Origin: an uncultured Collinsella sp.
GTDB taxonomy: Bacteria; Actinomycetota; Coriobacteriia; Coriobacteriales; Coriobacteriaceae
Reading direction: 5' to 3'
NCBI GenBank assembly: GCA_934646815.1
Contig: CAKUEW010000002.1
Span: 248,001 to 312,000, forward strand
Length of the DNA stretch: 64,000 nt
Shown here: in pieces, positions 18,158 through 27,310 of the stretch
How the letters are laid out: each line of letters begins with the position of its first letter
Position numbering within the stretch: the stretch's first letter is position 1
The notes under the pieces: model-generated
What the model was told of the DNA's origin: nothing
The model's input: only the letters and a program-made list of their open reading frames with translations
The model's database searches: none
Position numbers and translations under genes: made by a program

Positions 18158-18919
18158 TTATTCCAAGATCTTGCCAATCACCACATGGCGATCGTTGGTT
18201 CCGCCGGACGCGCAGGTAGAACACACCAAAAGCCGATCCGTGCATGCAACGGGCACATCACGTCGATGCAGCGCCTGGCACTCGATTGCCGCAAGGTATG
18301 CATCTGCCAAAGGAGCACCGGAGCCCGCCCGGTATACGGATCGGTCATATGCGTTACACCGAGCGTATGCAATCAGCTCGACATCGTGCCATCGACTGCC
18401 ATCATAGAGCCGAGCTGTGGCATGCCCGTCAAAAAACGACGCATCCGAAAACCGCTCAAGGTCCCCAAACATCAAGCCCCGCTCCATGTGGTGCCCGTAA
18501 ACGATACTGACCGAATCGGAAAAACCGCGGCTGTTCCGATAATCCAAAAAGATGCTGCCCGCAAGCGAGAACTCACCCATGGCGTCCCGATCGATATAAG
18601 TGGTGTTGTCGCACCCCTGGACTACGGGATAGTCAATTGAGGTGCCGGGGATTTGAATCCACCCCACGACATCGGGGTTACGTTGGCAGAGCTCCTCAAA
18701 CGACAACGGAGCCTGCTGGGCGGGCTTCCACTCCGCCCAGACATCCGACTCGCCCCCTTGCGTCGACAATGTCGCGTCCCAGACCCCATAGGAGCCAAGC
18801 GCTACCGCAACGAGCGCCACAAGCACAATCGCGATATCAATCGCGCGATCTAAAGCTTCCACAGAGGTGACGGCAAAACGCCTAACGGCGGGCGCCACGG
18901 CGAACCGAGCGGACGACAA
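18158..18919 (-). CDS. Class B sortase (pilin polymerase/anchoring transpeptidase)
   Basis: A 253-residue membrane-tethered transpeptidase with one N-terminal transmembrane segment (about 27-45). The catalytic triad is visible: His in YGHHM (about 143), Cys236 in CSTC and Arg244 in TNDR. The sequence GWIQIPGTSIDYPVVQ is diagnostic of class B. It overlaps the pilin gene by 38 bases. A class B sortase next to an FctA-like pilin matches the streptococcal FCT pilus SrtC type, which polymerises pili. Confidence 0.93.
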   Translation of the reverse strand: MSSARFAVAPAVRRFAVTSVEALDRAIDIAIVLVALVAVALGSYGVWDATLSTQGGESDVWAEWKPAQQAPLSFEELCQRNPDVVGWIQIPGTSIDYPVVQGCDNTTYIDRDAMGEFSLAGSIFLDYRNSRGFSDSVSIVYGHHMERGLMFGDLERFSDASFFDGHATARLYDGSRWHDVELIAYARCNAYDRSVYRAGSGAPLADAYLAAIECQALHRRDVPVACTDRLLVCSTCASGGTNDRHVVIGKILE

Positions 18920-19952
18920 AGCCGATCAGCAGCAGTGCGCCGGCGGCAATCGCCACGACAAAGGGGGCATTCTTGAGCAAGATGCCCGTCAGGGGCACAT
19001 CATTCTGAGCATTGGTAAAGGCAACGCTATTCGTGCCCTCGCCCACCAGGTTGGTGGCGCCGTCCTCAGCACTCGCCAACGCATCGGCGTCGGCAGCCGC
19101 GCGTGCCTCCCCCTGCACACCGTTCTCAACTACCTGCACGCTCGGGACATAGCCATCCTCCGCCGCCGTCTCGGTCACGGTGTAGCGCGTACCGACCGGA
19201 AGACTGTCGAACACAAGCTTCTCGCCGTCGGCAAGCTCAAACGTCATGGCCCTGCCTACCTCGCAGGCCAGCTGATCGCCGTTAGCAAGGCTGCCGGTAA
19301 CCGTGGTGCCCTCATTTCCCATGCCGATGCGGTCGAACGTAATGGAGAACTCAAACTTATGCGTCTTGTCGGCATAGTCGCCCACCGTCGTCTTGCTAAT
19401 TTCGAGGCTCGAGTTCTTGGTGTAGGTGTTAACGAAGGAGACGTCCTTGGCCTTCTCGCCATCATGCTCGGCCGTAACATTCTTGATGCAAAGCGACCCG
19501 TCGGCGGCGTTCGCAACATACAGGCGAAGTGTATAGCTATCCGAAGAGTAGGCCATACCGTCCGTGGCACCCTGAACCTCGGTCACCTTATATTCATAGA
19601 CGCCCGCATGCGGAAAAACGCTACCGAACTCAATATACGCCGACTTCTTCACCAGGCAGATGCCGCCCTCGGGCTCCCCCGGCGAATCGTTGCCAGAAAA
19701 ATCAGGCATCGCCACCGTTGCGGTCGGCGCGTCTTCGGTCACCGCCTCCAACGTGAACGTAAAGGTCTCCGTGGGTACCGAGGCGCCCTCGGGCAGCTGG
19801 AGCACCTTTACAATCGGGATGTTAACCGCGGAGCCAGCTTCGCCGGTGAAAACCGTCGGAACGGTCTCGGCAGACGCCGGAGCGGCGATTGCGCAGATCA
19901 TCGCGGCAGGCAGAACCGCCAGCATAGCCTTGGACTTTATTGCTTTGAACAT
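18882..19952 (-). CDS. FctA/Spy0128-like major pilin with sorting signal
   Basis: A 356-residue secreted protein: signal peptide 1-28 ending ASA, then two pilin isopeptide-type domains. Hallmarks are FTFTLEAV and GVYEYKVTEV in the first, and HKFEFSITF and TRYTVTETA in the second. A cell-wall sorting signal follows, with VPLTG (319-323), a hydrophobic span and an RRGARR tail. The lysine/glutamate/asparagine residues expected for internal isopeptide bonds could not be assigned by eye. GGAAG precedes the chosen ATG; a longer upstream frame has no signal peptide. Likely shaft subunit of the pilus. Confidence 0.88.
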   Translation of the reverse strand: MFKAIKSKAMLAVLPAAMICAIAAPASAETVPTVFTGEAGSAVNIPIVKVLQLPEGASVPTETFTFTLEAVTEDAPTATVAMPDFSGNDSPGEPEGGICLVKKSAYIEFGSVFPHAGVYEYKVTEVQGATDGMAYSSDSYTLRLYVANAADGSLCIKNVTAEHDGEKAKDVSFVNTYTKNSSLEISKTTVGDYADKTHKFEFSITFDRIGMGNEGTTVTGSLANGDQLACEVGRAMTFELADGEKLVFDSLPVGTRYTVTETAAEDGYVPSVQVVENGVQGEARAAADADALASAEDGATNLVGEGTNSVAFTNAQNDVPLTGILLKNAPFVVAIAAGALLLIGFVVRSVRRGARR

Positions 19953-20004
19953 AAGGACTTCCTTTCTCTTTATCATGTCCTCTATCCGTTGACGGAGCGA
20001 CTCG

Positions 20005-20529
20005 CTACAGACCTCTGAGCCTGAATAACGCAATAGCCCGTCCCTGTATCTGCCTCGATGAGACCGGACCAAACGCACGGCTATCGCGCGCGTGTCCCCT
20101 CCCATCGCCAAGCACAAAGTACTCGTCGCCGGTAAGCCTTACCGGCATTTGCACGCTCGTGTCCAAGGGGAGCAGCGTCTTTTCGTAGATGTCGTCCTCC
20201 TGTTGGACAAAGCCGTCAATCACCACGCCCTGCTCGGTAATGTCGATATCCTCGAAAGGGCCCGCGCTTACACGCAGCACGGAAGGGCCGTCTCCGACAT
20301 CGACCACTACGGCATCCCCTGCCGCATATTCGGTGTCGAGCCTAAAGAACAGCACCAGGTCCCCGTCCTTAAAAGCAGGGGCCATTCCCGCGCCCTCGAC
20401 GCGCACGACGCCAAAAAACAACCCAAACAAGATGACGGCCACAAATGCAAGGCCAATCAGCTTGAACAACAGGTCGATAAGCGCGCCCTTTAGGCCCGTT
20501 TTCTCGCGGGATGGGAAAGCAGCTCTCAT
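20005..20529 (-). CDS. SipA-like signal peptidase homologue lacking the catalytic dyad
   Basis: A 174-residue type I signal-peptidase fold with one N-terminal membrane span (about 20-42). The active-site Ser-Met is replaced by Gly48-Met49 in VEGAGMAP. The general-base lysine position is Leu85 in SVLRVSAG. The downstream structural box GDGRGHARDSR is intact. Loss of both catalytic residues with retained fold is the known state of SipA in streptococcal FCT pilus islands, where it acts as a non-proteolytic assembly factor for the FctA-type pilin. The start overlaps the stop of the adhesin gene (ATGA), with GGAGGG upstream. Confidence 0.85.
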   Translation of the reverse strand: MRAAFPSREKTGLKGALIDLLFKLIGLAFVAVILFGLFFGVVRVEGAGMAPAFKDGDLVLFFRLDTEYAAGDAVVVDVGDGPSVLRVSAGPFEDIDITEQGVVIDGFVQQEDDIYEKTLLPLDTSVQMPVRLTGDEYFVLGDGRGHARDSRAFGPVSSRQIQGRAIALFRLRGL

Positions 20530-23500
20530 CGGACCCTCCAGCACACGTATGCGACAACGCCCGCTGCAGCGGCAAAGGCAAGAGCAAGAAGTCCCGCAGG
20601 CCCCACGCCAATACCCGTATCGGGCGCTACCGCGTCTTCGAAAACGCCCAGGTCGTGATAGGGCGAATCAAAATGGACCGTCGACATCAAAGACGCCTCG
20701 GGCATATCGATGCCCCCGATAAACGCCTGCTCCAGCGACCCGTCAACGGCACGCTCGGCAACAACGGTCGCATCGGAATCGACCGAATCGTCATCGCCGG
20801 CATCGACCGGCGAGGCGCTATATCCGAGCATCGAGAAGCTACCGTCGGCAAAGAGCACGCCGAAGGTCCCGGCAGGCAGGTTGAAGAAACGGTAACGACC
20901 GCCTTCATACGCAACGGCCTCTCCCGTCAGAACATCCATCTGCTCACCGGTCTCGACCACAGCCTCCCTACCATCGACGAGATACGGCTCGTAGTCGGAC
21001 TCGCAAGCGGGATCGCCCCCGCTCTTGAGCACCATGAGATGCGCCGAAACGCCATCTATCGCAACCTCGGAATCGGCACGAATGCCGTCCTCGTCCATGT
21101 CGTGCCAAACGATGCCCTCAAGGGAGCGCGATACCACACTCGACGAGGCATCGCTTTCCAGGCCATCGCGCGTCAACCTGTTGACCAGGCGGTCCGACGG
21201 CTGCGCATTGGGAGCAACCAGCGTCAGATGCATCTTGAGCGTCGTCGCGGCGGGAAGCTCACCAACAGCGGCAATTGCCACCGGCTCAAATGCGTCAGGA
21301 ATCTCAAGAAGTCCACCCGCGCCAACGTCAAGCCCATGCCAACGAGTGTCGGATTCAAAGTCAACCGTTTTGAGGTCGATGCTCGTTTTTCCCTTGAGCG
21401 ACTCATCGCACGTGTAGTAATAACGCACCCCCGGTAAGGCCTCTGCGTTATCTACCCTCACCTCACGCACCTGCACGGTTCCGTGGAACTTAGATCCGGC
21501 TTGGTCACCGTCAAAGGGCAGGCTATCCACCGCGACCATGTCGATCGTATTGACCGAGTTGTTGCCGACGTTAATCCGAAAACCCATAGCGTCGCCGATC
21601 TCGACAACCGGGTTCTCGGAAATCTTGGAGAGGCTGACCGCGTTGTTCTTGCTCACCTGAATACTGAGCCTTGCCAAGTTGGCGTTTTCGGGCGAAAAGT
21701 CGTGCTTTTGCTCCCCGGCGCCCCATACCCTCGCCTCATTTAAAAGCTGCTGGTTGTTGATGACATCGGTCTTCTCGTCTCCCGGGGTTCCGATAGCGCA
21801 GGCGTAGTGAATCGGATCGAGCGATGTAACAGCATCGGTGCCCACCTTGACGCCATCGAGCGTCCACAAAAGCGTCGTAGTGCCATCACCGTTAGCGCTA
21901 ACCGTGGGCTCCAGCGACTGGCCGCCTTCAATCTTTCCTTGACGCCCCTCCCCTGTCTGGGTATAGGTACCGCCCCAGTAGGCAGATCCCGGAACATAGG
22001 AAAGCCCTGCGGGAAGCGTGTCCTCGACATAGACCTTGGTCGTATATGACGAGCCCTCGGTTATCGATTCGCCCGCCGAACGATGGATCTTGAGCTTAAG
22101 GATGTAGTCGGCAGTCCGCTGGTTCGCATCCATATCGTAGGCAAGCTTTTCGCCGCCGGCGCTCGTCTGCTGTTCCACGCCCTTGGTGATCGAGGTCGAG
22201 TAGGCAACAACGAGGCACGAATCGCCATATGAGATGCCAGCGCTACCGCCCCCGTAACCGTTCGCGTCGTACCACGATTTGAGGTAGGTTCTCAGCCCGT
22301 CGCGCGTCGCGTAATCGTTGACCCAAAACGCCTCCGGATAGTCGCCGTCATAATTTAGCCCCTCCGACCCTGCACGCGTAGGAAAAGCGTCGCTTTTGGC
22401 ATATTGCTCGTATTGACTATCGCTCAGCTCTTGCGGATCCACGCCAAGTTCCTCGGCGGCCTGCTCGGCGACATTGCCCTTGTTCCACGCGCGCGCACTA
22501 TGCGTGACCATGTAGACGCAGCCAGACCGAGCACTCTCGGCCACGCTGCCCCTGAGCGCAAAGTAGCAATTCGTCGACTGCGCCGATGCAAGCCCACGTG
22601 CCTCCCAAAGGACCGCGACGCAGGTAAGTCCCTGCGAGCGCAGCTTATCCAAAGACTCAAAGAACACCAGGTCATCTGCGGTCGTACGCATCATTTCGTC
22701 ATCGTAGCCCGCATCGCCCGGATCCTTGTCACCGTGATCCCAGCCACCGCCACAAGGCTTCGCCCCGTAGAGGAATTTTTGTCTCATGCGATCGAGACCC
22801 GCCTTCGAGCCCGCCTGCACGCCCTCGATATCAAAGAAGGCGTCGTCAAACTTGACAAGATCGTCGTAGGCAACCGCCGTATAGCGGCCCTCGGCCGAGT
22901 TGTGCTTGATCAGCTCCTGGATGTTGAGCTGATCCCCGCTAACAATCCAGTCCTTGCCGTTCTCAAAGCACCCGTCGGTCAGGGAGGTTCCGTAGGAAAC
23001 GCGGCCGTACTGTTGATAGTTGATGTTCTGGTCGATTGAACCAGGCTGCTCAAGAGCAAGCGTCAGCACCGGAGCGTCGTCCGTGCGAGCCATCTGGTTG
23101 GAGTTATCCTGCGCAGACTCGAGCTCGGCCCCGCTCACGCCTTTCGCCTTGAGGTTGCCGTCCTGCGCGGTCAGCGTAAAGCTACCGGGACCGAACTCGT
23201 CGGCAATATACTTTCCGTCCGCTTCGTAGAACGGCTGAACGACCCACAGCTCTCCCGCAGAAAAGCATGCCGTCTGGATTTCCCAGTAGTTTACGGTTGT
23301 GTTGGGATCGTAATACGTATGAACCGAGTCGCTGACGCCGCCGTCGCCATACGGAAGCTGGCCCATGTCGAGTTGATAGCCGGACACCGTAATGGAAACC
23401 TTGCCGCCCGCTTGGACCCCCGTCCACGAGCCACCGTTATAGCAGCTTTCGTACGTCTTGCCGGGGTTGTCTGCCGACCCGTTCATGGGGGCTCCGCCGG

Positions 23501-24650
23501 CGGCAAACTTATACGCGCCGCTTATCTCGCGACCATCGGCCTGGCTGTTGCTCTTTGTGTTGCCCTCTAAACTCCAAACGAGCGGCGCCAGAGCTCCTTC
23601 CGCTGGGTGGTCGACGCCGTCGGTCGATCGGTAGGAGGATGCCATGTCGATGTCGAAGGTGATGTCCTCACCGTTGGGAATCTCACACCCGCGTAGGCCA
23701 TGCTGCGCTGTCTTTCCCACAACCTGCAAGGTAACGCCCAAAACATCGACACGCCCGTTTACCATGCCCGCGTCTTTGTTGAGCGCTTGCTCGTTACCGC
23801 TCGAAAAATCGAAGGTATCAATATACTTTGCTCGGGTATCACTCGTCTTAAGCTGCACATTAAAGCGAGGCGCCGCCGTGACCTTTACCTCGGGGGCTTC
23901 AAAGGAACAGGGCTCCACCCTACCATGCGTGGCACAGGCATCCGACTGGGACGCATGGCCCGCATCCCCCGCCGTGTTGCCCTCGAGCCAATAGCAAAAT
24001 GTTGGCGAGATCACCGAGCTGTTGGGCATCGAAAGAACACGCACGGCAACGTTAAGCTCCTGGTAGCTTTCCCCGATAGCCGAAGGGTTCCCCTCGCTCG
24101 GTTCCCACAGATAACTCCCGCGCAGAACCTGACAAGGTTTGCCATCGATCTCGAGCTGGGAAATCTCATAGGACACCTCGCGCTTAGCGCGCAGCCATCC
24201 CATGGAATCCTCTTCGAACCGAATCTGTTGGGAGGTCCCCTGGATCACATATTCAAAATGCAGGACGCCCGTTTTATAGGCACTCGCGGGTGAATCATCG
24301 TACACCTTGCTCCTAAAGAACGTGGTGTAGCTCACCATATCGAACGTGCGCACCGTATTGTCGAGCTCGGTGACATCGTTGCCCGGCGTTCCGGCCTCCG
24401 TCGGGTCGTCCCAGGGCGCAGTGCCCGTGGTCATGGCAAATTTCGAATCCGTGCGCTCGTCGGCGACCAATCCGGCCTCGGAGATATAGGCGAAATCTCC
24501 GTTGAGCGACTCTTGGATCGCACCGCCGAGTCGAGCCGATTCGGCCTCGGCACCCCAAGCCGCGGTCATACACGCGACGGCACTCGCTACGGTCACCGCC
24601 GCGACACAAGCCAAAAGCCGCCAGCGATGCCGCGCAAACCTGTTCTTCAT
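20526..24650 (-). CDS. Large pilus tip adhesin candidate, sortase-anchored
   Basis: A 1374-residue secreted protein. The signal peptide covers about residues 1-35. A large N-terminal region without recognised domains follows, then a beta-sandwich segment with DTLPAGLSYVPGS resembling DUF11/isopeptide repeats. An SdrD-B-like domain begins GIVWHDMDEDG (about 1155). The C terminus is a sorting signal with APDTG, a hydrophobic span and a short Arg-containing tail. It is first in the four-gene pilus operon, the place occupied by Cpa in streptococcal FCT islands. The ATG after a GGGGGGA tract is preferred over an upstream TTG. Confidence 0.8.
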   Translation of the reverse strand: MKNRFARHRWRLLACVAAVTVASAVACMTAAWGAEAESARLGGAIQESLNGDFAYISEAGLVADERTDSKFAMTTGTAPWDDPTEAGTPGNDVTELDNTVRTFDMVSYTTFFRSKVYDDSPASAYKTGVLHFEYVIQGTSQQIRFEEDSMGWLRAKREVSYEISQLEIDGKPCQVLRGSYLWEPSEGNPSAIGESYQELNVAVRVLSMPNSSVISPTFCYWLEGNTAGDAGHASQSDACATHGRVEPCSFEAPEVKVTAAPRFNVQLKTSDTRAKYIDTFDFSSGNEQALNKDAGMVNGRVDVLGVTLQVVGKTAQHGLRGCEIPNGEDITFDIDMASSYRSTDGVDHPAEGALAPLVWSLEGNTKSNSQADGREISGAYKFAAGGAPMNGSADNPGKTYESCYNGGSWTGVQAGGKVSITVSGYQLDMGQLPYGDGGVSDSVHTYYDPNTTVNYWEIQTACFSAGELWVVQPFYEADGKYIADEFGPGSFTLTAQDGNLKAKGVSGAELESAQDNSNQMARTDDAPVLTLALEQPGSIDQNINYQQYGRVSYGTSLTDGCFENGKDWIVSGDQLNIQELIKHNSAEGRYTAVAYDDLVKFDDAFFDIEGVQAGSKAGLDRMRQKFLYGAKPCGGGWDHGDKDPGDAGYDDEMMRTTADDLVFFESLDKLRSQGLTCVAVLWEARGLASAQSTNCYFALRGSVAESARSGCVYMVTHSARAWNKGNVAEQAAEELGVDPQELSDSQYEQYAKSDAFPTRAGSEGLNYDGDYPEAFWVNDYATRDGLRTYLKSWYDANGYGGGSAGISYGDSCLVVAYSTSITKGVEQQTSAGGEKLAYDMDANQRTADYILKLKIHRSAGESITEGSSYTTKVYVEDTLPAGLSYVPGSAYWGGTYTQTGEGRQGKIEGGQSLEPTVSANGDGTTTLLWTLDGVKVGTDAVTSLDPIHYACAIGTPGDEKTDVINNQQLLNEARVWGAGEQKHDFSPENANLARLSIQVSKNNAVSLSKISENPVVEIGDAMGFRINVGNNSVNTIDMVAVDSLPFDGDQAGSKFHGTVQVREVRVDNAEALPGVRYYYTCDESLKGKTSIDLKTVDFESDTRWHGLDVGAGGLLEIPDAFEPVAIAAVGELPAATTLKMHLTLVAPNAQPSDRLVNRLTRDGLESDASSSVVSRSLEGIVWHDMDEDGIRADSEVAIDGVSAHLMVLKSGGDPACESDYEPYLVDGREAVVETGEQMDVLTGEAVAYEGGRYRFFNLPAGTFGVLFADGSFSMLGYSASPVDAGDDDSVDSDATVVAERAVDGSLEQAFIGGIDMPEASLMSTVHFDSPYHDLGVFEDAVAPDTGIGVGPAGLLALAFAAAAGVVAYVCWRVR

Positions 24651-24750
24651 ATGCACCAATCCCCCCAAATTAATCGGTAAGGGAGTTTATGCGCAGGTCA
24701 GGGGCAAATGACCGGTCGTGAATGGCAGCCATTCAAACCGCAAGACGCGT

Positions 24751-24783
24751 TTCGCAACCGGCGGCTCTCGATTCGTAACCGGC
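24751..24783 (-). promoter_or_regulatory. Candidate LytTR-regulator binding site of the pilus operon
   Basis: Minus-strand direct repeats GCCGGTTACGAA and GCCGGTTGCGAA differ at one base and start exactly 21 bases apart, the two-turn spacing known for LytTR-domain sites. They lie 101-133 bases upstream of the adhesin start. A palindrome GAATGGCAGCCATTC (24720-24734) lies between them and the gene. Confidence 0.55.
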
Positions 24784-24784
24784 A

Positions 24785-24820
24785 TAAAAAAGCCCCGTCG
24801 CTCATTGAGAGGACGGGGCT
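24785..24820 (-). terminator. Terminator of the iron alcohol dehydrogenase gene
   Basis: Nine-base arms AGCCCCGTC and GACGGGGCT with a 12-base loop; six T residues follow on the minus strand. Confidence 0.85.
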
Positions 24821-24894
24821 CTACGGCATAGCTGCCGCAACAAAAGCTAATCTGTTATTTGCTCATCGGCAGCCGGAGCAAACGGAAGGCGCGA

Positions 24895-26061
24895 TTAGGC
24901 AGCCGGGCAGATCTTCTTGAAGAGCTCGATGACGTCGTCGAGTGTCGCCTCGCGCGGGTTGCCCGGGAAGCAGGCGTCAGCCATGGCGTCCTTAGCCAGG
25001 ACCTCGATCTCGTCAGCCTTCATGGCCTCGCAGACGTGCGGGATGTTCACGTCGGCGGAGAGCTGCTTGACGGCGGCGATGGCGGCGTCGGCAGCCTCGT
25101 CGGTGCTCATGCCCGTGGTGTCAACGCCCATGGCGACGGCAACCTTGGCCAGACGCTCGGCGCAAACCGGCTTGTTGAACTCCATGGCAATCGGCAGCAG
25201 CATGGCGCAGGCGACGCCGTGCGGGGTGTCGTAGTGAGCGGACAGGGTGTGAGCCATGGCGTGGTCGATGCCCAGGCCGACATTGGAGAAGCCCATGCCG
25301 GCGACATACTGGCCAAGAGCCATGCCCTCACGGCCGGAGCCGGGCTTGCCGGACTTGGCCTCGGCAACGGAGTCGCGCAGGTTCTCGCTGATCAGCTTGA
25401 TAGCCTCAAAGTGGAACATGTCGGAGAGCTCCCAAGCGCCCTTGGTGGTGTAGCCCTCGATGGCGTGAGTCAGAGCGTCCATACCAGTGGAAGCGGTCAG
25501 GCCGGCGGGCATGGAAGCCATCATGTCGGGATCGACGACGGCGACCTCGGGGGCGTCGTTGGTATCGACGCACACGAACTTGCGGACCTTCTCGGGGTCG
25601 GTGATGACGTAGTTGATGGTCACCTCGGCGGCGGTACCGGCGGTCGTCGGCACGGCGATAGTGAACACGGCGTGGTTCTTGGTAGGAGCAACGCCCTCGA
25701 GGCTGCGGACATCGGCAAACTCGGGGTTGTTGATGATGATGCCGATAGCCTTAGCGGTATCCATGGAGGAGCCGCCACCGATGGTCACGATAGCGTCAGC
25801 CTCGGCGGCCTTAAAGGCCTCGACGCCGTCCTTGACGTTCTGGATGGTGGGGTTGGGCTTGATCTCGGAGTAGAGGCTCCAAGCGATGCCGGCGGCGTCG
25901 AGCTCGTCGGTCACCTTAGCGGTAACGCCAAACTTGACCAGATCGGGGTCGGAGCAGACGAAGATCTTCTTGTAGCCGCGACGCTGGAGCTCGCCAGGGA
26001 TCTCCTTGATGGCGCCAGAGCCGTGATAGGAAATGGTGTTGAGAACGAAACGATTAGCCAT
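24895..26061 (-). CDS. Iron-containing alcohol dehydrogenase (lactaldehyde reductase-like)
   Basis: A 388-residue group III dehydrogenase. The NAD(P)-binding segment is GGGSSMDTAKAIG (about 97-109). The metal ligands are visible in DALTHAIEGY and in GIDHAMAHTLSAHYDTPHG, the conserved Asp/His/His/His set. Closest in general character to FucO (lactaldehyde/1,2-propanediol), but substrate cannot be settled from sequence alone. The start follows GGGAGG. A LacI-like operator lies about 100 bases upstream. Confidence 0.88.
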   Translation of the reverse strand: MANRFVLNTISYHGSGAIKEIPGELQRRGYKKIFVCSDPDLVKFGVTAKVTDELDAAGIAWSLYSEIKPNPTIQNVKDGVEAFKAAEADAIVTIGGGSSMDTAKAIGIIINNPEFADVRSLEGVAPTKNHAVFTIAVPTTAGTAAEVTINYVITDPEKVRKFVCVDTNDAPEVAVVDPDMMASMPAGLTASTGMDALTHAIEGYTTKGAWELSDMFHFEAIKLISENLRDSVAEAKSGKPGSGREGMALGQYVAGMGFSNVGLGIDHAMAHTLSAHYDTPHGVACAMLLPIAMEFNKPVCAERLAKVAVAMGVDTTGMSTDEAADAAIAAVKQLSADVNIPHVCEAMKADEIEVLAKDAMADACFPGNPREATLDDVIELFKKICPAA

Positions 26062-26158
26062 TGATAGCCTCCCATCATGTGCGGGGCACCCATTTTGCCC
26101 CACTCCATGCCTCACATCCTAACGCTTTTGAAACGAAATTATCGCGAGAACGCCAAAA

Positions 26159-26178
26159 TTGTTAAAGCGTTTCAACAA
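26159..26178. promoter_or_regulatory. LacI-family-like operator (cre-like) upstream of the alcohol dehydrogenase
   Basis: TTGTTAAAGCGTTTCAACAA is an imperfect palindrome (8 of 10 positions paired) with the central CG dinucleotide typical of LacI/GalR operators and cre sites. No LacI-family gene lies nearby. Confidence 0.4.
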
Positions 26179-26241
26179 ACGGCGTTGCAAGCAGAGTCGT
26201 TCAAAAAAAGGGGACGGCCGTCACGACCATCCCCTCGCTCG

Positions 26242-26272
26242 ATGTGACAAAGGGACTGTCCCTTTGTCACAT
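26242..26272. repeat. Palindrome family D
   Basis: Perfect 15-base arms ATGTGACAAAGGGAC and its complement around one base. It begins three bases after the stop of the DUF1275 gene in the transcription direction, so it may also act as a terminator or 3' stabiliser. Confidence 0.8.
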
Positions 26273-26274
26273 TC

Positions 26275-26991
26275 CTATTTTTGGCAGCCTTCCTTCCAGG
26301 CCTCGGCCGCTTGCTTCCAGCGAAAACGCAGATCGCGCTCACGGTCGATAAACATAATGGCAAACGCGACAAACAGCAGCACGCTCGCCACCGCAATGGC
26401 GTGCAGGCCCATGCGCTCAATACACCAATTACCCAGCACCGCACCAAAGACAAAGGTAAAGATCACGCCAAAGTACAGCAGGCCGTTTTCCAAAAAGCCG
26501 CGCTTGTGGGTGATGATGTAGTCATCCACGTTTTGCAGCGCGTTGCGCAGGTTGCCGATGCACATGGTCGTGGCGATGCCGTGACCGTGGATCTTGCGGA
26601 AGCTCTCGACCTGCATACCGCAGGCAAACGAGGTGAGGCAGTTGGCGAGTAGGTTGTAATCGCCGCCGGGGATAAAACTCACGCCCAGCAGGATAACCGC
26701 CTCAAAAAACACCGTCACCTGGCGCCAATGGATCACGCTGCCAAAGCGCTCGTGCACCAGATCGGCAAGCATAATGCCCACGGCAAACGACACCACGGGG
26801 AAGAAGTAGCGCCCCGCAAGTGCCCAGTTACCCTCGGAGACGCTCACACCTACCAGCAAGATGTTGCCCGTCTGCGCGTTAGCGAAAACATGGTCGCGGC
26901 CCATGTACGAGTACACGTCCATAAAACCACCGGCGAGCGCCAGGATAATGCCCAGCTCGATGGACTCCGATATTTGTTTGGCACGCTGCAT
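26275..26991 (-). CDS. YoaK/DUF1275-family membrane protein
   Basis: A 238-residue polytopic membrane protein with about six hydrophobic segments. It has the DUF1275 hallmarks GGFMDVYSYMGRDHVFANAQTG... region (residues 19-40) and ATTMCIGNLRNAL. The function of the family is unknown; transport has been suggested. AAGGAGG precedes the ATG by ten bases. A longer in-frame extension upstream lacks family similarity and is not included. Confidence 0.88.
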   Translation of the reverse strand: MQRAKQISESIELGIILALAGGFMDVYSYMGRDHVFANAQTGNILLVGVSVSEGNWALAGRYFFPVVSFAVGIMLADLVHERFGSVIHWRQVTVFFEAVILLGVSFIPGGDYNLLANCLTSFACGMQVESFRKIHGHGIATTMCIGNLRNALQNVDDYIITHKRGFLENGLLYFGVIFTFVFGAVLGNWCIERMGLHAIAVASVLLFVAFAIMFIDRERDLRFRWKQAAEAWKEGCQK

Positions 26992-27310
26992 CGTCGTGCG
27001 TCCTCCTTGTTGACGACCCTTTCGTGCGTTGGCGGGCACATACCCGCCGTTCATACTGTAACCCATTGACAACGTGGCATGCCTGCGAGACGGGGCCTTC
27101 GACACGGGGATACACAGTCTGGAAACAAACCACTGCCGCGGCGACGCCCGCGCATCCGAATCCAACACGACGGTCGCCACCAGCCCCACAATCGCTCGGC
27201 AACACACCGGCGGCACACTCCACCCGCCCATGTACTCCACCAGTCTTTTTAGCCCCGTCCCAAAAAGACTGGTTACAATTACGTGCAGCATACAAACACC
27301 GGGAGGGATC
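26992..27310. promoter_or_regulatory. Divergent promoter region with hairpin beside a -10 box
   Basis: Separates the DUF1275 gene from the radical-SAM gene. Perfect 11-base arms CCAGTCTTTTT (27240-27250) and AAAAAGACTGG (27262-27272) are followed directly by TACAAT (27274-27279), a good -10 hexamer for the radical-SAM gene. The hairpin would overlap the -35 region, so it may be an operator rather than a terminator. Nothing else is recognisable in the remaining ~240 bases. Confidence 0.4.

Noticed and set aside
20526..24650. Thioester domain in the adhesin (as in Cpa)
   Set aside because: A Cys in TFCYW and several Gln exist, but I could not align a convincing Cys-Gln thioester motif pair by eye.
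26159..26178. Definite catabolite-repression (cre) site
   Set aside because: Only 8 of 10 symmetric positions, no CcpA in view; kept only as a LacI-like candidate.
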